The position numbers and the translations under genes are program-made. DNA of 9,455 nucleotides from an uncultured Mollicutes bacterium (GTDB lineage: Bacteria; Bacillota_I; Bacilli_A; RFN20; CAG-288). Where the stretch lies: contig URQF01000047.1 in NCBI GenBank assembly GCA_900549915.1, positions 1 to 9,455 on the forward strand, written 5' to 3'. The notes below the pieces were generated by a model. That model saw nothing but the letters and a program-made list of their open reading frames with translations, did not search any database and was not told the DNA's origin. Below, piece after piece: positions 1 to 7,542 of this stretch (position 1 is the stretch's first letter; each line of letters opens with the position of its first letter).

Positions 1-75
1 CCCTGTTTTCCGTAAAAGGTAAAAAAAGAGTATTGACCTATGTTTTTCACAATTTCATGTATGTAACCGGTTTCC

Positions 76-81
76 TATAAT
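76..81 (+). promoter_or_regulatory. Candidate -10 box for the first operon
   Basis: A perfect TATAAT lies 19 bases before the chosen ATG at 101. No good -35 box sits at 16-18 bases upstream: the best there, TTCATG at 54-59, is poor. TTGACC at 33-38 and TTCACA at 46-51 look like -35 boxes but are badly spaced. If this -10 is used, the RNA starts near base 88 with a very short leader, which would exclude the ATG at 80 as a start. Confidence 0.35.
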
Positions 82-87
82 GGAAAT

Positions 88-94
88 GGTGAGG
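88..94 (+). promoter_or_regulatory. Ribosome binding site deciding the start at 101
   Basis: GGTGAGG ends six bases before ATG 101. The in-frame ATGs at 80 and 86 have no comparable site and overlap or abut the TATAAT box, so 101 is the preferred start. Confidence 0.5.
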
Positions 95-100
95 TATGCC

Positions 101-1192
101 ATGGAAAATTATGAAAAGCTGACCATCGGAAAAAGATATCTGACAGGAAGGATTAATCTTGGCCTTGTTTTTCTTTTTACTCTTTTCCTCTATTTAGTGG
201 GAGGAATCGGGATTGGAAAGAAAATGGTGGGCTTTGATCAGGAAGTCCTACACCAGAAGAAACTTACCGGCGAAATCTATAATCATAGGTATGATACACA
301 CCTTCATTGCAAAGATAAAGATGGTAATGCAAGGGAAGTTGATGAAATTTTCAAAAACTATGTTCAGAACCAGCTTGCTGGGGAAATGAAAGATGCAGAT
401 GGCAGTTATCTTGATCCGCTTGCTTATTATTACATCAGCTTTGATAAATCTAGGTCGGTCAATGAATTCAATCATCAGATTCTTCTTGTTGGAAACGAAG
501 ATTCGTTCTATGAAGCAAAGGATAGGGAAAGCCTAGGATATCTCAAACTTGAAGTGAAGGAAAAGCTGTCTTCTTATTTTGATGGAAAAATGACGGATTC
601 GAACAAGAAAACATATAATTCATTTTCTGATTTTTTCTCGAAAGCCTGGTTCAATGCCGTAGAGAAAGAAAAGAAAGGACCAATCATCACTTCATTAGTG
701 GATCAGTTCAATCAATCGGTCCTACTGCAGGGATTGGGTTTAGGAACACCGGCACTCTGCTCTTATCTGATTGTAAGGATTCTCTTTGAATTTATCCTGC
801 CTCTTTCCTGCAAGCAGCGGACAAGGGGAAATCTTCTTCTTCATTCTGACATCCGAAGAAAAAACGGCAATTTTCGCCCAGCTTGGTGGCAGACACTGAT
901 TCGGTTTCTTGTCAATCTTATTCTTGATTGCTACATTCCTTTCTATGTTCTTGCCCTTGTTACTGGTGTAGAGAACGCATGCAAGGTTCCTTTGCTGAAG
1001 ATTGGTTCTTTCTCTCTCCCGCTAGCAACCGTAGGATTTACCCTTACGATTTTCGCTTTAATCAATCTTTTTGTCCTCTCTTGTAGTAAATCCCATCAAT
1101 CTTATGCTGATCTGATAACGGCGACTTATCACGCAAAGCGTGTCGAAAATCAAACGGAGGAAAAAACAGATGGCAGACGTAAAGCTCATTAA
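101..1192 (+). CDS. RDD-like integral membrane protein with large soluble insertion
   Basis: This is a 363-residue protein with four likely membrane segments at about residues 18-38, 209-234, 266-289 and 307-328. Between the first and second lies a polar, probably extracytoplasmic or cytosolic domain of about 170 residues that I do not recognise. The C-terminal half resembles the RDD family: a GNLLLHSDIRRKNGNFRPAW-like stretch (243-262) fits the family's motif of a dG.rpsfwqallR type, and QSYADLITAT (333-342) fits its 'QglhDrlagT' end. Typical RDD proteins are 130-200 residues and lack the insertion. Their function is poorly defined; some act in ion exchange or osmoprotection. The gene ends inside the start of the ABC ATPase gene (23-base overlap), so the two are translated together. 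AGG residues 17, 63, 78, 118, 142, 226 and 242 should be read as Met. The start at 101 is preferred over 80 because of its ribosome site. The family assignment is tentative. Confidence 0.55.
   Translation: MENYEKLTIGKRYLTGRINLGLVFLFTLFLYLVGGIGIGKKMVGFDQEVLHQKKLTGEIYNHRYDTHLHCKDKDGNAREVDEIFKNYVQNQLAGEMKDADGSYLDPLAYYYISFDKSRSVNEFNHQILLVGNEDSFYEAKDRESLGYLKLEVKEKLSSYFDGKMTDSNKKTYNSFSDFFSKAWFNAVEKEKKGPIITSLVDQFNQSVLLQGLGLGTPALCSYLIVRILFEFILPLSCKQRTRGNLLLHSDIRRKNGNFRPAWWQTLIRFLVNLILDCYIPFYVLALVTGVENACKVPLLKIGSFSLPLATVGFTLTIFALINLFVLSCSKSHQSYADLITATYHAKRVENQTEEKTDGRRKAH
1156..1160 (+). promoter_or_regulatory. Ribosome binding site deciding the ATPase start
   Basis: GGAGG lies nine bases before ATG 1170. 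The earlier in-frame GTG at 1140 has no such site, and ten extra residues would precede the normal N-terminus of the family, so 1170 is the start. Confidence 0.8.
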
Positions 1193-2708
1193 TGTCAATA
1201 AGATCTACGATAATAAGGTGCAGGCTGTCCATGACTTCAACTTGGATATTAAAGACAAGGAGTTCACGGTCTTTGTCGGTCCGTCCGGATGCGGAAAATC
1301 AACAACGCTTCGAAGGATTGCCGGACTTGAGGAAATCACGACGGGTGAATTATATATTGACGGTGTTTTCTGTAATTATGTACCTCCAAAAGACAGAGGG
1401 ATTGCAATGGTTTTCCAAACCTATGCCCTTTATCCCCATAGGACTGTCTTTGATAACAGGGCTTTTTCCCTGAAAATCAAGAAATTTCCTTTCCCGGTTT
1501 TTGAAGAGGAAGATAAAAACCGCCTTAAGGAAATCAACAGAAAGCTTGATGGGCTCTATGATGTTTTAGATAAAAAACTTCAGAAAAAGAAAAAACTGGA
1601 AGATATTAAGAACGAATATAACGAATATGTCCGTTTCGAAAAAAGCAAGAACAAGGAACCTAATCCATCCAAGAGGGATAAGTATGAGAAAAAACTTGCG
1701 GGCTTTTCACAATTAGTGGAGGAATGCAATCACCTTCAGGATCAGATTGATATTGTTCAGGATGAATTCAAACAGGCTAAGACCAATGCAAAAGTCTGCA
1801 CCGCCATTGATAAGAAAAGAATCGCTCAGCTTTCCAAAGAGATTAGCAAGCTGAAAAAGAACAATAGCCCAGAGGATATTGTTTCCAGGAAAGAAGAACA
1901 GTTAAAAGAAGCACAGACGATTCCTAGTCCGGTATATAAACTCAAACATAGGAACAAAAATGAAATCAAGGAACGGATTCATCAGGCCGCAAAGATCCTT
2001 GATATCGAGAATTATCTTGGACGAAAACCACGGGAACTTTCTGGCGGTCAGCGGCAACGTGTTGCCTTAGGACGTGCAATTGTCCGCAATGCTAAAGTCT
2101 TCCTGATGGATGAACCTCTTTCCAATCTTGATGCAAAGCTCCGTGTTTCCAGGCGAAGCGAAATCATTAAGCTACATAAGAAAATAAATGCGACGACGAT
2201 TTATGTCACCCATGATCAGACAGAAGCAAGGACAAGGGCAGATAAAATCGTGGTCAGGAAAGACGGCTATATCCAGCAGGTCGGAACTCCAAAGGAAATC
2301 TATTCTCATCCGGTGAACAAATTTGTTGCCGGTTTTATCGGAGCTCCTGCAAGGAACTTTATCGAAGTTCTTTATCAGGATGGGAAAATCATCCATGATG
2401 GTGGTGAAGAACAAGTTGATGCAGAAAGGATAGAAGCTTTAAAGGCTTATAACGGCAAGAAAGTCATCCTAGGTATTCGTCCGGAAGATATTCAGATTTC
2501 TTCGGACAAAGGAAGCTATCCGATCTCTATCGATGTTTCAGAACTTCTCGGCAGTGAACTTCTGATTCATTTCTCTTTCTGTGGAGCAAATCTGACAGCA
2601 AAGTGTGAAGCGGACTCCATTTCTCCCGAAGAGAAGACAGCATGGATAACTTTCAAACAGAATAAAATCCATTTCTTCGATAAAGAAACGGAAAAGACAA
2701 TTCTTTAG
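1170..2708 (+). CDS. Carbohydrate ABC importer ATPase (MalK/MsmK/UgpC family) with coiled-coil insertion
   Basis: This 512-residue ATPase should energise carbohydrate (or glycerol-phosphate) import at the inner face of the membrane. Visible parts are Walker A GPSGCGKS (37-44), Q-loop Gln83, signature LSGGQ (290-294), Walker B VFLMDEP (310-316), D-loop SNLD (318-321), switch His348, and a C-terminal TOBE-type regulatory domain beginning near GIRPEDI (435-441). Typical MalK/MsmK proteins are about 370 residues. The extra length is a highly charged Lys/Glu-rich segment at about 105-262 between Q-loop and signature, predicted coiled coil; related Mollicutes UgpC proteins are also enlarged. No permease or solute-binding gene is present, so it may serve importers encoded elsewhere, as MsmK does in streptococci. 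It shows the clearest AGG-to-Met evidence: residues 49, 91, 97, 328, 354, 356, 363 and 395 are AGG at consensus Met positions. AGG also occurs at 169, 240, 261 and 420. Confidence 0.93.
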   Translation: MADVKLINVNKIYDNKVQAVHDFNLDIKDKEFTVFVGPSGCGKSTTLRRIAGLEEITTGELYIDGVFCNYVPPKDRGIAMVFQTYALYPHRTVFDNRAFSLKIKKFPFPVFEEEDKNRLKEINRKLDGLYDVLDKKLQKKKKLEDIKNEYNEYVRFEKSKNKEPNPSKRDKYEKKLAGFSQLVEECNHLQDQIDIVQDEFKQAKTNAKVCTAIDKKRIAQLSKEISKLKKNNSPEDIVSRKEEQLKEAQTIPSPVYKLKHRNKNEIKERIHQAAKILDIENYLGRKPRELSGGQRQRVALGRAIVRNAKVFLMDEPLSNLDAKLRVSRRSEIIKLHKKINATTIYVTHDQTEARTRADKIVVRKDGYIQQVGTPKEIYSHPVNKFVAGFIGAPARNFIEVLYQDGKIIHDGGEEQVDAERIEALKAYNGKKVILGIRPEDIQISSDKGSYPISIDVSELLGSELLIHFSFCGANLTAKCEADSISPEEKTAWITFKQNKIHFFDKETEKTIL

Positions 2709-2758
2709 ATAGTTAGATAAAGCAAATTATTCTAGATGATAAAAAGTGCCTGTAAACC

Positions 2759-3583
2759 ATGAACCATAGACTAATTCATCTTAATCAATTATATCCTTTG
2801 GATACTGACCCAGTGTTGGAAGTGTTCCAGCCTACTTATTTTGACTTTGAGAGGAAACAGCAGCCATTAACAAGAGCAATGGTTGTTCTTCCCGGCGGCG
2901 GCTATAGTTTCTGTTCACATCGTGAAGCTGATCCGATAGCCTGCCGGTTTGTTTCTGAGGGATATTGTTCCTTTGTCCTTTGGTATAGCACCGGCCGACA
3001 GTTCCCGACTCCGTATTTAGAGCTCTTTGCTTGCATTGATTATCTTCAGGAGCATGCAGCTGACTTGCATATCAATAAAGAAAAAATAGCAAGGATTGGT
3101 TTTTCGGCAGGTGGCCATCTTGCCGGAAGCTATTGTTCCCTTTGGGATGATGAGTCAAGGAAAGCCTATCTTGGAATTGAAAATCATCAGGTGCATGTCA
3201 ATGCACTTGTTCTATCTTATCCGGTGATTACAAGGGATAAATGGACTCATCTTCCGACGAGGCAGGTTATCACCGGGGGAGATCCATCTCTTCGGGAAAA
3301 ACTATCAATCGAGAAGCATATTACAAAAGACTATCCGCCTACATTTCTATGGGCTACGGAGGAAGACAATGTCGTTCCTGTCGTGAATTCTAAGAGGATG
3401 GATAGGGCTCTTAAAAAAGCATCGGTTGAACATTGCTGTATTCTTTATCCGCATCTAGGCCATGGGTTGTCTTTGGGGAAAAAATATCTGAACTATGATA
3501 TTAAGGGACATGAAAAAGACAGGGAGGAGGTTTCTTCCTGGTTTGATGAGTGCGTATTGTTTCTGGATCGAGTTCTTGATTGA
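2759..3583 (+). CDS. Alpha/beta hydrolase, probable carbohydrate or acyl esterase
   Basis: A 274-residue cytoplasmic hydrolase without signal peptide. The strand-loop PGGGYS (45-50) resembles the oxyanion-hole HGG region. The nucleophile elbow GFSAGG (114-119) gives Ser116, and the remaining triad members are probably Asp203 (in EEDNVVP) and His235 (in HLGHGLSL). This pattern matches the BD-FAE/Axe-like acetyl or feruloyl esterase group and the broader lipase/esterase superfamily; the substrate cannot be told from sequence. It lies 50 bases after the sugar-transport ATPase, which suggests but does not prove a role in removing acyl groups from imported glycans. An in-frame TAA two codons upstream fixes ATG 2759 as the earliest start, yet there is no clear Shine-Dalgarno sequence. 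AGG residues 32, 112, 134, 159, 168, 213, 216 and 255 should be read as Met; 159 gives the family-like PVITM. A strong terminator follows 11 bases after the stop. Confidence 0.85.
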   Translation: MNHRLIHLNQLYPLDTDPVLEVFQPTYFDFERKQQPLTRAMVVLPGGGYSFCSHREADPIACRFVSEGYCSFVLWYSTGRQFPTPYLELFACIDYLQEHAADLHINKEKIARIGFSAGGHLAGSYCSLWDDESRKAYLGIENHQVHVNALVLSYPVITRDKWTHLPTRQVITGGDPSLREKLSIEKHITKDYPPTFLWATEEDNVVPVVNSKRMDRALKKASVEHCCILYPHLGHGLSLGKKYLNYDIKGHEKDREEVSSWFDECVLFLDRVLD

Positions 3584-3594
3584 AAAAATAGTAG

Positions 3595-3625
3595 AAAACG
3601 ATGCTGACTTGGGCATCGTTTTTTT
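3595..3625 (+). terminator. Intrinsic terminator after the hydrolase gene
   Basis: A ten-base-pair stem AAAACGATGC (3595-3604) pairs with GCATCGTTTT (3613-3622) around an eight-base loop, and the T run continues to 3625. It starts 11 bases after the hydrolase stop, so it ends the first transcription unit and separates it from secA. Confidence 0.9.
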
Positions 3626-3799
3626 CTGGATGTAATTGCTAGATATATTCGAGGAAATTTTTCGCTTTCTCTGCCTTTCTCAGATTTTGTTTCTGATAGT
3701 GCAGATAGAACATGCAAAGAAGCTTTTCAGGCAAAGGATATTAAAAAAAGTCAAATATCTCTTTTACTAGTTCTTATTCTATTTAAAGACTAAAAATGA

Positions 3800-3805
3800 T
3801 ATATT
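3800..3805 (+). promoter_or_regulatory. Weak candidate -10 box for secA
   Basis: TATATT matches five of six -10 bases and lies 79 bases before the secA ATG. No convincing -35 is found 16-18 bases upstream. A promoter is needed somewhere after the 3595-3625 terminator, and this is the best candidate. Confidence 0.25.
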
Positions 3806-3815
3806 AAACAAGGTT

Positions 3816-3851
3816 GAAGAAAAAGCCTCTTTTTTAAATGCTTTTTTCTTC
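3816..3851 (+). promoter_or_regulatory. A/T-rich leader hairpin before secA
   Basis: GAAGAAAAAGC (3816-3826) can pair with GCTTTTTTCTTC (3840-3851) with one bulged T and a 13-base loop. Alternatively AAAAAG (3820-3825) can pair with CTTTTT (3829-3834) around a three-base loop. The two pairings exclude each other. It could be a weak attenuator or simply a low-complexity palindrome. Confidence 0.35.
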
Positions 3852-3884
3852 GTGTGTGATTCATAGGAACCAAAGGAGACAACA

Positions 3885-6392
3885 ATGAGCTTTCTCGATA
3901 AACTATTCCGTATTGATGCCAGAGCCTTTAAGAAAATCCAGAAAAAGGCGAGCCGTGTTTTCAGCTATGAAGAGGAATTCAAAAAGAAAACGGATTCCGA
4001 GCTTCAGGCAAGGACGCCTTATCTGAAAAAGAAATTCGCTGATGGCTATACTGTCGATGATCTTCTTCCGGAAGCATTTGCAACTGCCCGTGAAGCCGGA
4101 CGTCGTGTTTTAGGTCAGTTCCCGTATCCGGTCCAGGTCTTTGGTGCTACCGTCTTAAACGAAGGCGATGTCGCAGAGAGGCGTACCGGTGAAGGTAAGA
4201 CCCTTACTGCTACTAGGGCTGTCTATCTTAACGCCTTAGAGGGGAAAGGTACTCATGTTGTCACTGTCAACGAATACTTGGCTCAGCGTGACTCCGAATG
4301 GATGGGAAACATCTATCGTTTCTTAGGCCTTACCGTCGGTGTTAACCTTCGTGAATTATCCACACAGCAGAAACAGGATGCCTATAAGTGCGATATCACT
4401 TATACCACGAACTCTGAAGTCGGATTCGACTACCTTCGTGATAACAGGGCAAAGTCTGTTCAGAACCGTGTTATTCGCTCTCCGAAAGACGGCGGACTCC
4501 ATTTTGCCGTCATCGATGAAGCAGACTCTATTTTGATTGATGAATCCCGTACCCCGCTTATTATCTCTGGTGGTAGCGGAATCACTGCTTCTAGTTATGT
4601 TACAGCGGATCGTGCTGTTAAGAGTTTACGAAAAGACCGCGACTATACTATCGATATTGAAAAGAAGGTCGCTAAGCTGACCGATAGTGGTGTTGCTAAA
4701 GTTGAAAAAGCCTTCGGCATTGATAACCTCTTTGATGCTCAGTGGGCTGACCTCACCCATCGTGTCCAACAGGCACTGAAAGCAAACTACATCAGGCGTA
4801 ATGGCGTCGAATATATGGTTGGAGATGGAGACATCCTTTTGATTGATGGCTTCACGGGACGTGTTAGGAAAGGCCGTGAGTATTCGGATGGTCTTCAGCA
4901 GGCTCTGCAGGCTAAGGAACATGTCGAAATCAAACCGGAGACTGTTACTTTAGCTACGATTACTTATCAAAACTTCTTCCGTCTTTATGATAAGCTTGCC
5001 GGTATGACCGGTACTGCTAAGACCGAAGAGGAAGAATTCCGTAAAGTTTATAACAGGCGTGTTGTTACCATTCCAACGAACCGCCCGATTGCCCGTATTG
5101 ATGATGCGGATTCGATTTTTGGAACCGAAGAGGCAAAATACAACGCAATTGTCAAAGAGGTAGTTGCCCGTCATGAGAAGGGACAGCCGATCTTAATCGG
5201 TACTCCTTCTGTTGAAAAATCTGAAATTGTCGATCAAAAGCTCACTGCTCTTGGCATTCCGCATGAAGTTCTCAATGCAAAGAACAATGCCAAGGAAGCT
5301 GCTATTATTGCCAAAGCTGGACAGAAAGACGCTGTTACGATTGCAACGAACATGGCTGGCCGTGGTACCGATATCAAGCTCGGCGAAGGTGTGAAGGAAA
5401 TCGGCGGTCTTGCTGTTCTGGCAACGGAACGTAATGAATCCCGTCGTATTGATAACCAGCTCAAAGGACGTGCTGGCCGTCAGGGTGATCCAGGTTATTC
5501 TAAGTTCTATGTTTCTCTGCAAGATGAAATCTTCGTCCGCTTTGCTCCGCAGTCAAGGAAGAACCTTTATGCTAAACTTGGCGATGAAGCCTTTGAGTCT
5601 GCAAGGAGGTCGAAAGCCATCACTTCTGCACAGAAGCGTGTGGAAGGCAGGAACTTCGATACCCGTAAGCAGCTTCTGAACTATGATGATGTTCTCTCTC
5701 GTCAACGTAAAATCAGGTACGATCGTCGTGACCATATCTTATATAGCAAAACGATTTCTGAAACTATGCCTGACTATTTCCGCTTGACTAGTAAGACTCT
5801 TTGCAATCAAGCAACTTATGTTAAGGATCAGGAAACAATTGTTGATGCTAAAAAATTAGCTGAGGTCACTGCTAAGGCTTTATCGATTGATCCTTCTACT
5901 ATCCATGTCGAAGCTCTTGATCAGGCCAATATCAATGATGCTATCGAGCTCTTCTCTGCAGTCTTAGAGAAGAGGTATAAGGAACATAGTAAGGATTGGA
6001 CTCAGGAGAGGCGTGACTTTGCAGAAAAGACCGTCTGCCTTGACTGCATCGATCGTCGTTGGACAAAGCATATCGATTCTATGTCCAAGCTTCGTGATGC
6101 CATCTGGCTCCGTTCTTATGCTCAGACGGATCCGCTTCAGGCTTATACTAATGAAGGCTTTGCTAGGTTTGATGATAGGAACAGCAATATCGCAAACGAT
6201 GTTGTCCGTACCATCCTGCACGTTAGGTTCCGCAAGAATCCGGAAGTCCAGCAGAACTTAGCAAAAGCACCGATTAACCAGACGATTCCTGCTGCTGAGA
6301 AGAAAGTCAAATTCAATCCGGATGCTGTCAGTAACATTACTCCGGATGATGACGGAATCGATCGTAGCAATCCGACGGCTAAGATTAACTAA
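3885..6392 (+). CDS. secA: SecA, preprotein translocase motor ATPase
   Basis: An 835-residue SecA that drives secretory proteins through the SecYEG channel by ATP hydrolysis. Visible parts are TGEGKT (Walker A, 101-106), NEYLAQRD (129-136), the DEAD-type box DEADSILIDE (211-220), GMTGTAKTE (373-381), NMAGRGTDIKLG (489-500), the QLKGRAGRQGDPG helicase motif (525-537), QLLNYDDVL (596-604) and LRSYAQTDP in the C-terminal scaffold (742-750). The length is near that of Bacillus SecA (about 840), but the tail is acidic and lacks the Cys-rich zinc-binding end found in many SecA proteins. The start has AAAGGAG six bases upstream. prfB follows after 30 bases, the standard Firmicutes order, so they are probably cotranscribed. 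AGG occurs 17 times against seven ATG, at residues 43, 99, 111, 188, 304, 328, 391, 558, 574, 575, 589, 611, 697, 709, 761, 765 and 781. Many of these are consensus Met positions. Confidence 0.98.
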   Translation: MSFLDKLFRIDARAFKKIQKKASRVFSYEEEFKKKTDSELQARTPYLKKKFADGYTVDDLLPEAFATAREAGRRVLGQFPYPVQVFGATVLNEGDVAERRTGEGKTLTATRAVYLNALEGKGTHVVTVNEYLAQRDSEWMGNIYRFLGLTVGVNLRELSTQQKQDAYKCDITYTTNSEVGFDYLRDNRAKSVQNRVIRSPKDGGLHFAVIDEADSILIDESRTPLIISGGSGITASSYVTADRAVKSLRKDRDYTIDIEKKVAKLTDSGVAKVEKAFGIDNLFDAQWADLTHRVQQALKANYIRRNGVEYMVGDGDILLIDGFTGRVRKGREYSDGLQQALQAKEHVEIKPETVTLATITYQNFFRLYDKLAGMTGTAKTEEEEFRKVYNRRVVTIPTNRPIARIDDADSIFGTEEAKYNAIVKEVVARHEKGQPILIGTPSVEKSEIVDQKLTALGIPHEVLNAKNNAKEAAIIAKAGQKDAVTIATNMAGRGTDIKLGEGVKEIGGLAVLATERNESRRIDNQLKGRAGRQGDPGYSKFYVSLQDEIFVRFAPQSRKNLYAKLGDEAFESARRSKAITSAQKRVEGRNFDTRKQLLNYDDVLSRQRKIRYDRRDHILYSKTISETMPDYFRLTSKTLCNQATYVKDQETIVDAKKLAEVTAKALSIDPSTIHVEALDQANINDAIELFSAVLEKRYKEHSKDWTQERRDFAEKTVCLDCIDRRWTKHIDSMSKLRDAIWLRSYAQTDPLQAYTNEGFARFDDRNSNIANDVVRTILHVRFRKNPEVQQNLAKAPINQTIPAAEKKVKFNPDAVSNITPDDDGIDRSNPTAKIN

Positions 6393-6422
6393 TCATTTGA
6401 ATTTATATAGGAGCGCCGAACA

Positions 6423-7542
6423 ATGAAAGAACTATCCGATCTCAATCGTCTACATGATACGATTGCAGAACAGGTCCTTTCTTTGCAAGGCTGCCTTTGA
6501 CTTCCCTAAGTTAGAAGAAGAAAAGGCAGCTTTAAGTAAGCAAAGCGAAGACCCTTCGTTCTGGAAGAATCCTAGCCTAGCTGCTAGCGTTAACCGCAAA
6601 CTTGCCGATATCGAAAACAAAATCAATTCGATTGAGTCCTTCAAATCCCGTTTGTCCTCGATTCAGGAATCCTTGGATTTCCTGAAAGAGGACAGGGATC
6701 AGGACATCTTTGAGGATGCGGATCAATCCTTGAATGCATTGAACAAGGATTTCACTGCTTTTTCAAAGTCTATTTTCTATTCCGGACCCTATGATGAAGC
6801 CAATGCAATTCTTGAGTTCCATCCAGGTGCGGGTGGCACCGAAGCCCATGACTGGGCCCAGATGCTCTTAAGAAGGTATGAACGTTACTGCGAAGCGAAC
6901 GGCTATCGCTATAAAATCGTCGATAGGATTGAAGGCGAGGAAGCCGGTATTTCTTCGGCAACCAGGGTTGTCGAAGGAAAGATGGCCTATGGAAACCTTC
7001 GTTCTGAGAACGGCGTCCATCGTCTTGTCCGTATTTCGCCTTTTGATGCTTCTGGTTCCCGCCATACTTCTTTTGCTTCAGTTTCCGTTATCCCTGAAAT
7101 CGATGACTCTATTGAGATTGAAATCCGTCCGGAGGATCTTCGTATCGATACTTATCATTCCTCGGGTGCTGGCGGTCAGAATGTCAATAAGACAGAGTCT
7201 GCTGTCCGAATCACACATCTTCCAACTGGAATCGTTGTGTCCTGCCAGATTGAGCGGGATCAGCTTGCTAACAAGGAAACTTGTAGGGAAATGCTTCGCT
7301 CGAAGCTGTTCCAGATTGAGCTGAAGAAGAAGCAGGATGAGCTGAATAAAATATCGGGACAGAAGAAGGATATCTCGTTCTCTAGCCAGATTCGATCTTA
7401 TGTTTTCTGCCCTTATACTTTGGTTAAAGACCATCGGGATGACTATTCGGAAGTTTCTGTTCAATCGGTTAGGGATGGCAAGATCAATGGCTTCATTGAT
7501 GCTTATCTCAAATGGGACTTTAGGAGAAACCATCAGAAATGA
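6423..7542 (+). CDS. prfB: Peptide chain release factor 2, with programmed +1 frameshift
   Basis: RF2 recognises UAA and UGA stop codons in the ribosomal A site and triggers peptide release. The gene is read as 6423-6497 joined to 6499-7542, giving 372 residues. The 25-codon leader frame starts at ATG 6423, with AGGAG nine bases upstream, and ends at an in-frame TGA (6498-6500), codon 26 as in E. coli. Reading continues in the +1 frame from GAC 6499. The SPF codon-recognition motif falls at residues 205-207 and the catalytic GGQ at 250-252, the same numbers as in E. coli RF2. The C-terminus has QIRSYVF, VKDH and FIDAYL as expected. AGG residues 91, 151, 168, 181, 288, 350 and 367 should be read as Met; 151 (LLRxY) and 350 (VxDG) are the clearest. 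An RF2 gene with its own UGA control shows that UGA is still a stop in this organism. Confidence 0.97.
6486..6501 (+). promoter_or_regulatory. prfB +1 frameshift site
   Basis: The slip site is CTT TGA C at 6495-6501, identical to the classic prfB signal. The upstream Shine-Dalgarno-like stimulator is weak: AAGG at 6487-6490, four bases before CTT, instead of the strong AGGGGG of E. coli. Low RF2 lets the ribosome slip one base and make full-length RF2, a negative feedback loop. Confidence 0.95.

Larger units (their letters stand above)
3626..3884 (+). other. Gene-free secA upstream region
   Basis: I see no credible gene here; the ATGs lead to peptides of about ten residues or fewer. It holds a two-part hairpin at 3670-3705, a possible secA -10 box at 3800-3805, an A/T-rich leader hairpin at 3816-3851 and the secA ribosome site AAAGGAG at 3872-3878. 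The gene often found before secA in Bacilli (the hibernation factor hpf) is absent. Confidence 0.6.

Noticed and set aside
80..100. ATG 80 as start of the first gene
   Set aside because: It overlaps the TATAAT box and lacks a ribosome site; ATG 101 has GGTGAGG six bases upstream.
1140..1169. GTG 1140 as start of the ABC ATPase
   Set aside because: GGAGG is placed for ATG 1170, and family proteins begin near MADVKL.
3626..3884. A small gene before secA
   Set aside because: The ATGs there open frames of about ten codons or fewer and have no ribosome site.
6423..6500. prfB broken by an in-frame TGA, or read instead from ATG 6454
   Set aside because: The CTTTGAC slip site and codon-26 position are the normal RF2 control. 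Starting at 6454 would replace the conserved N-terminal helix with unrelated residues.
7078..7533. 151-codon open frame on the minus strand inside prfB, and similar antisense frames in secA
   Set aside because: They lie wholly within strongly conserved genes on the other strand and resemble no known protein.
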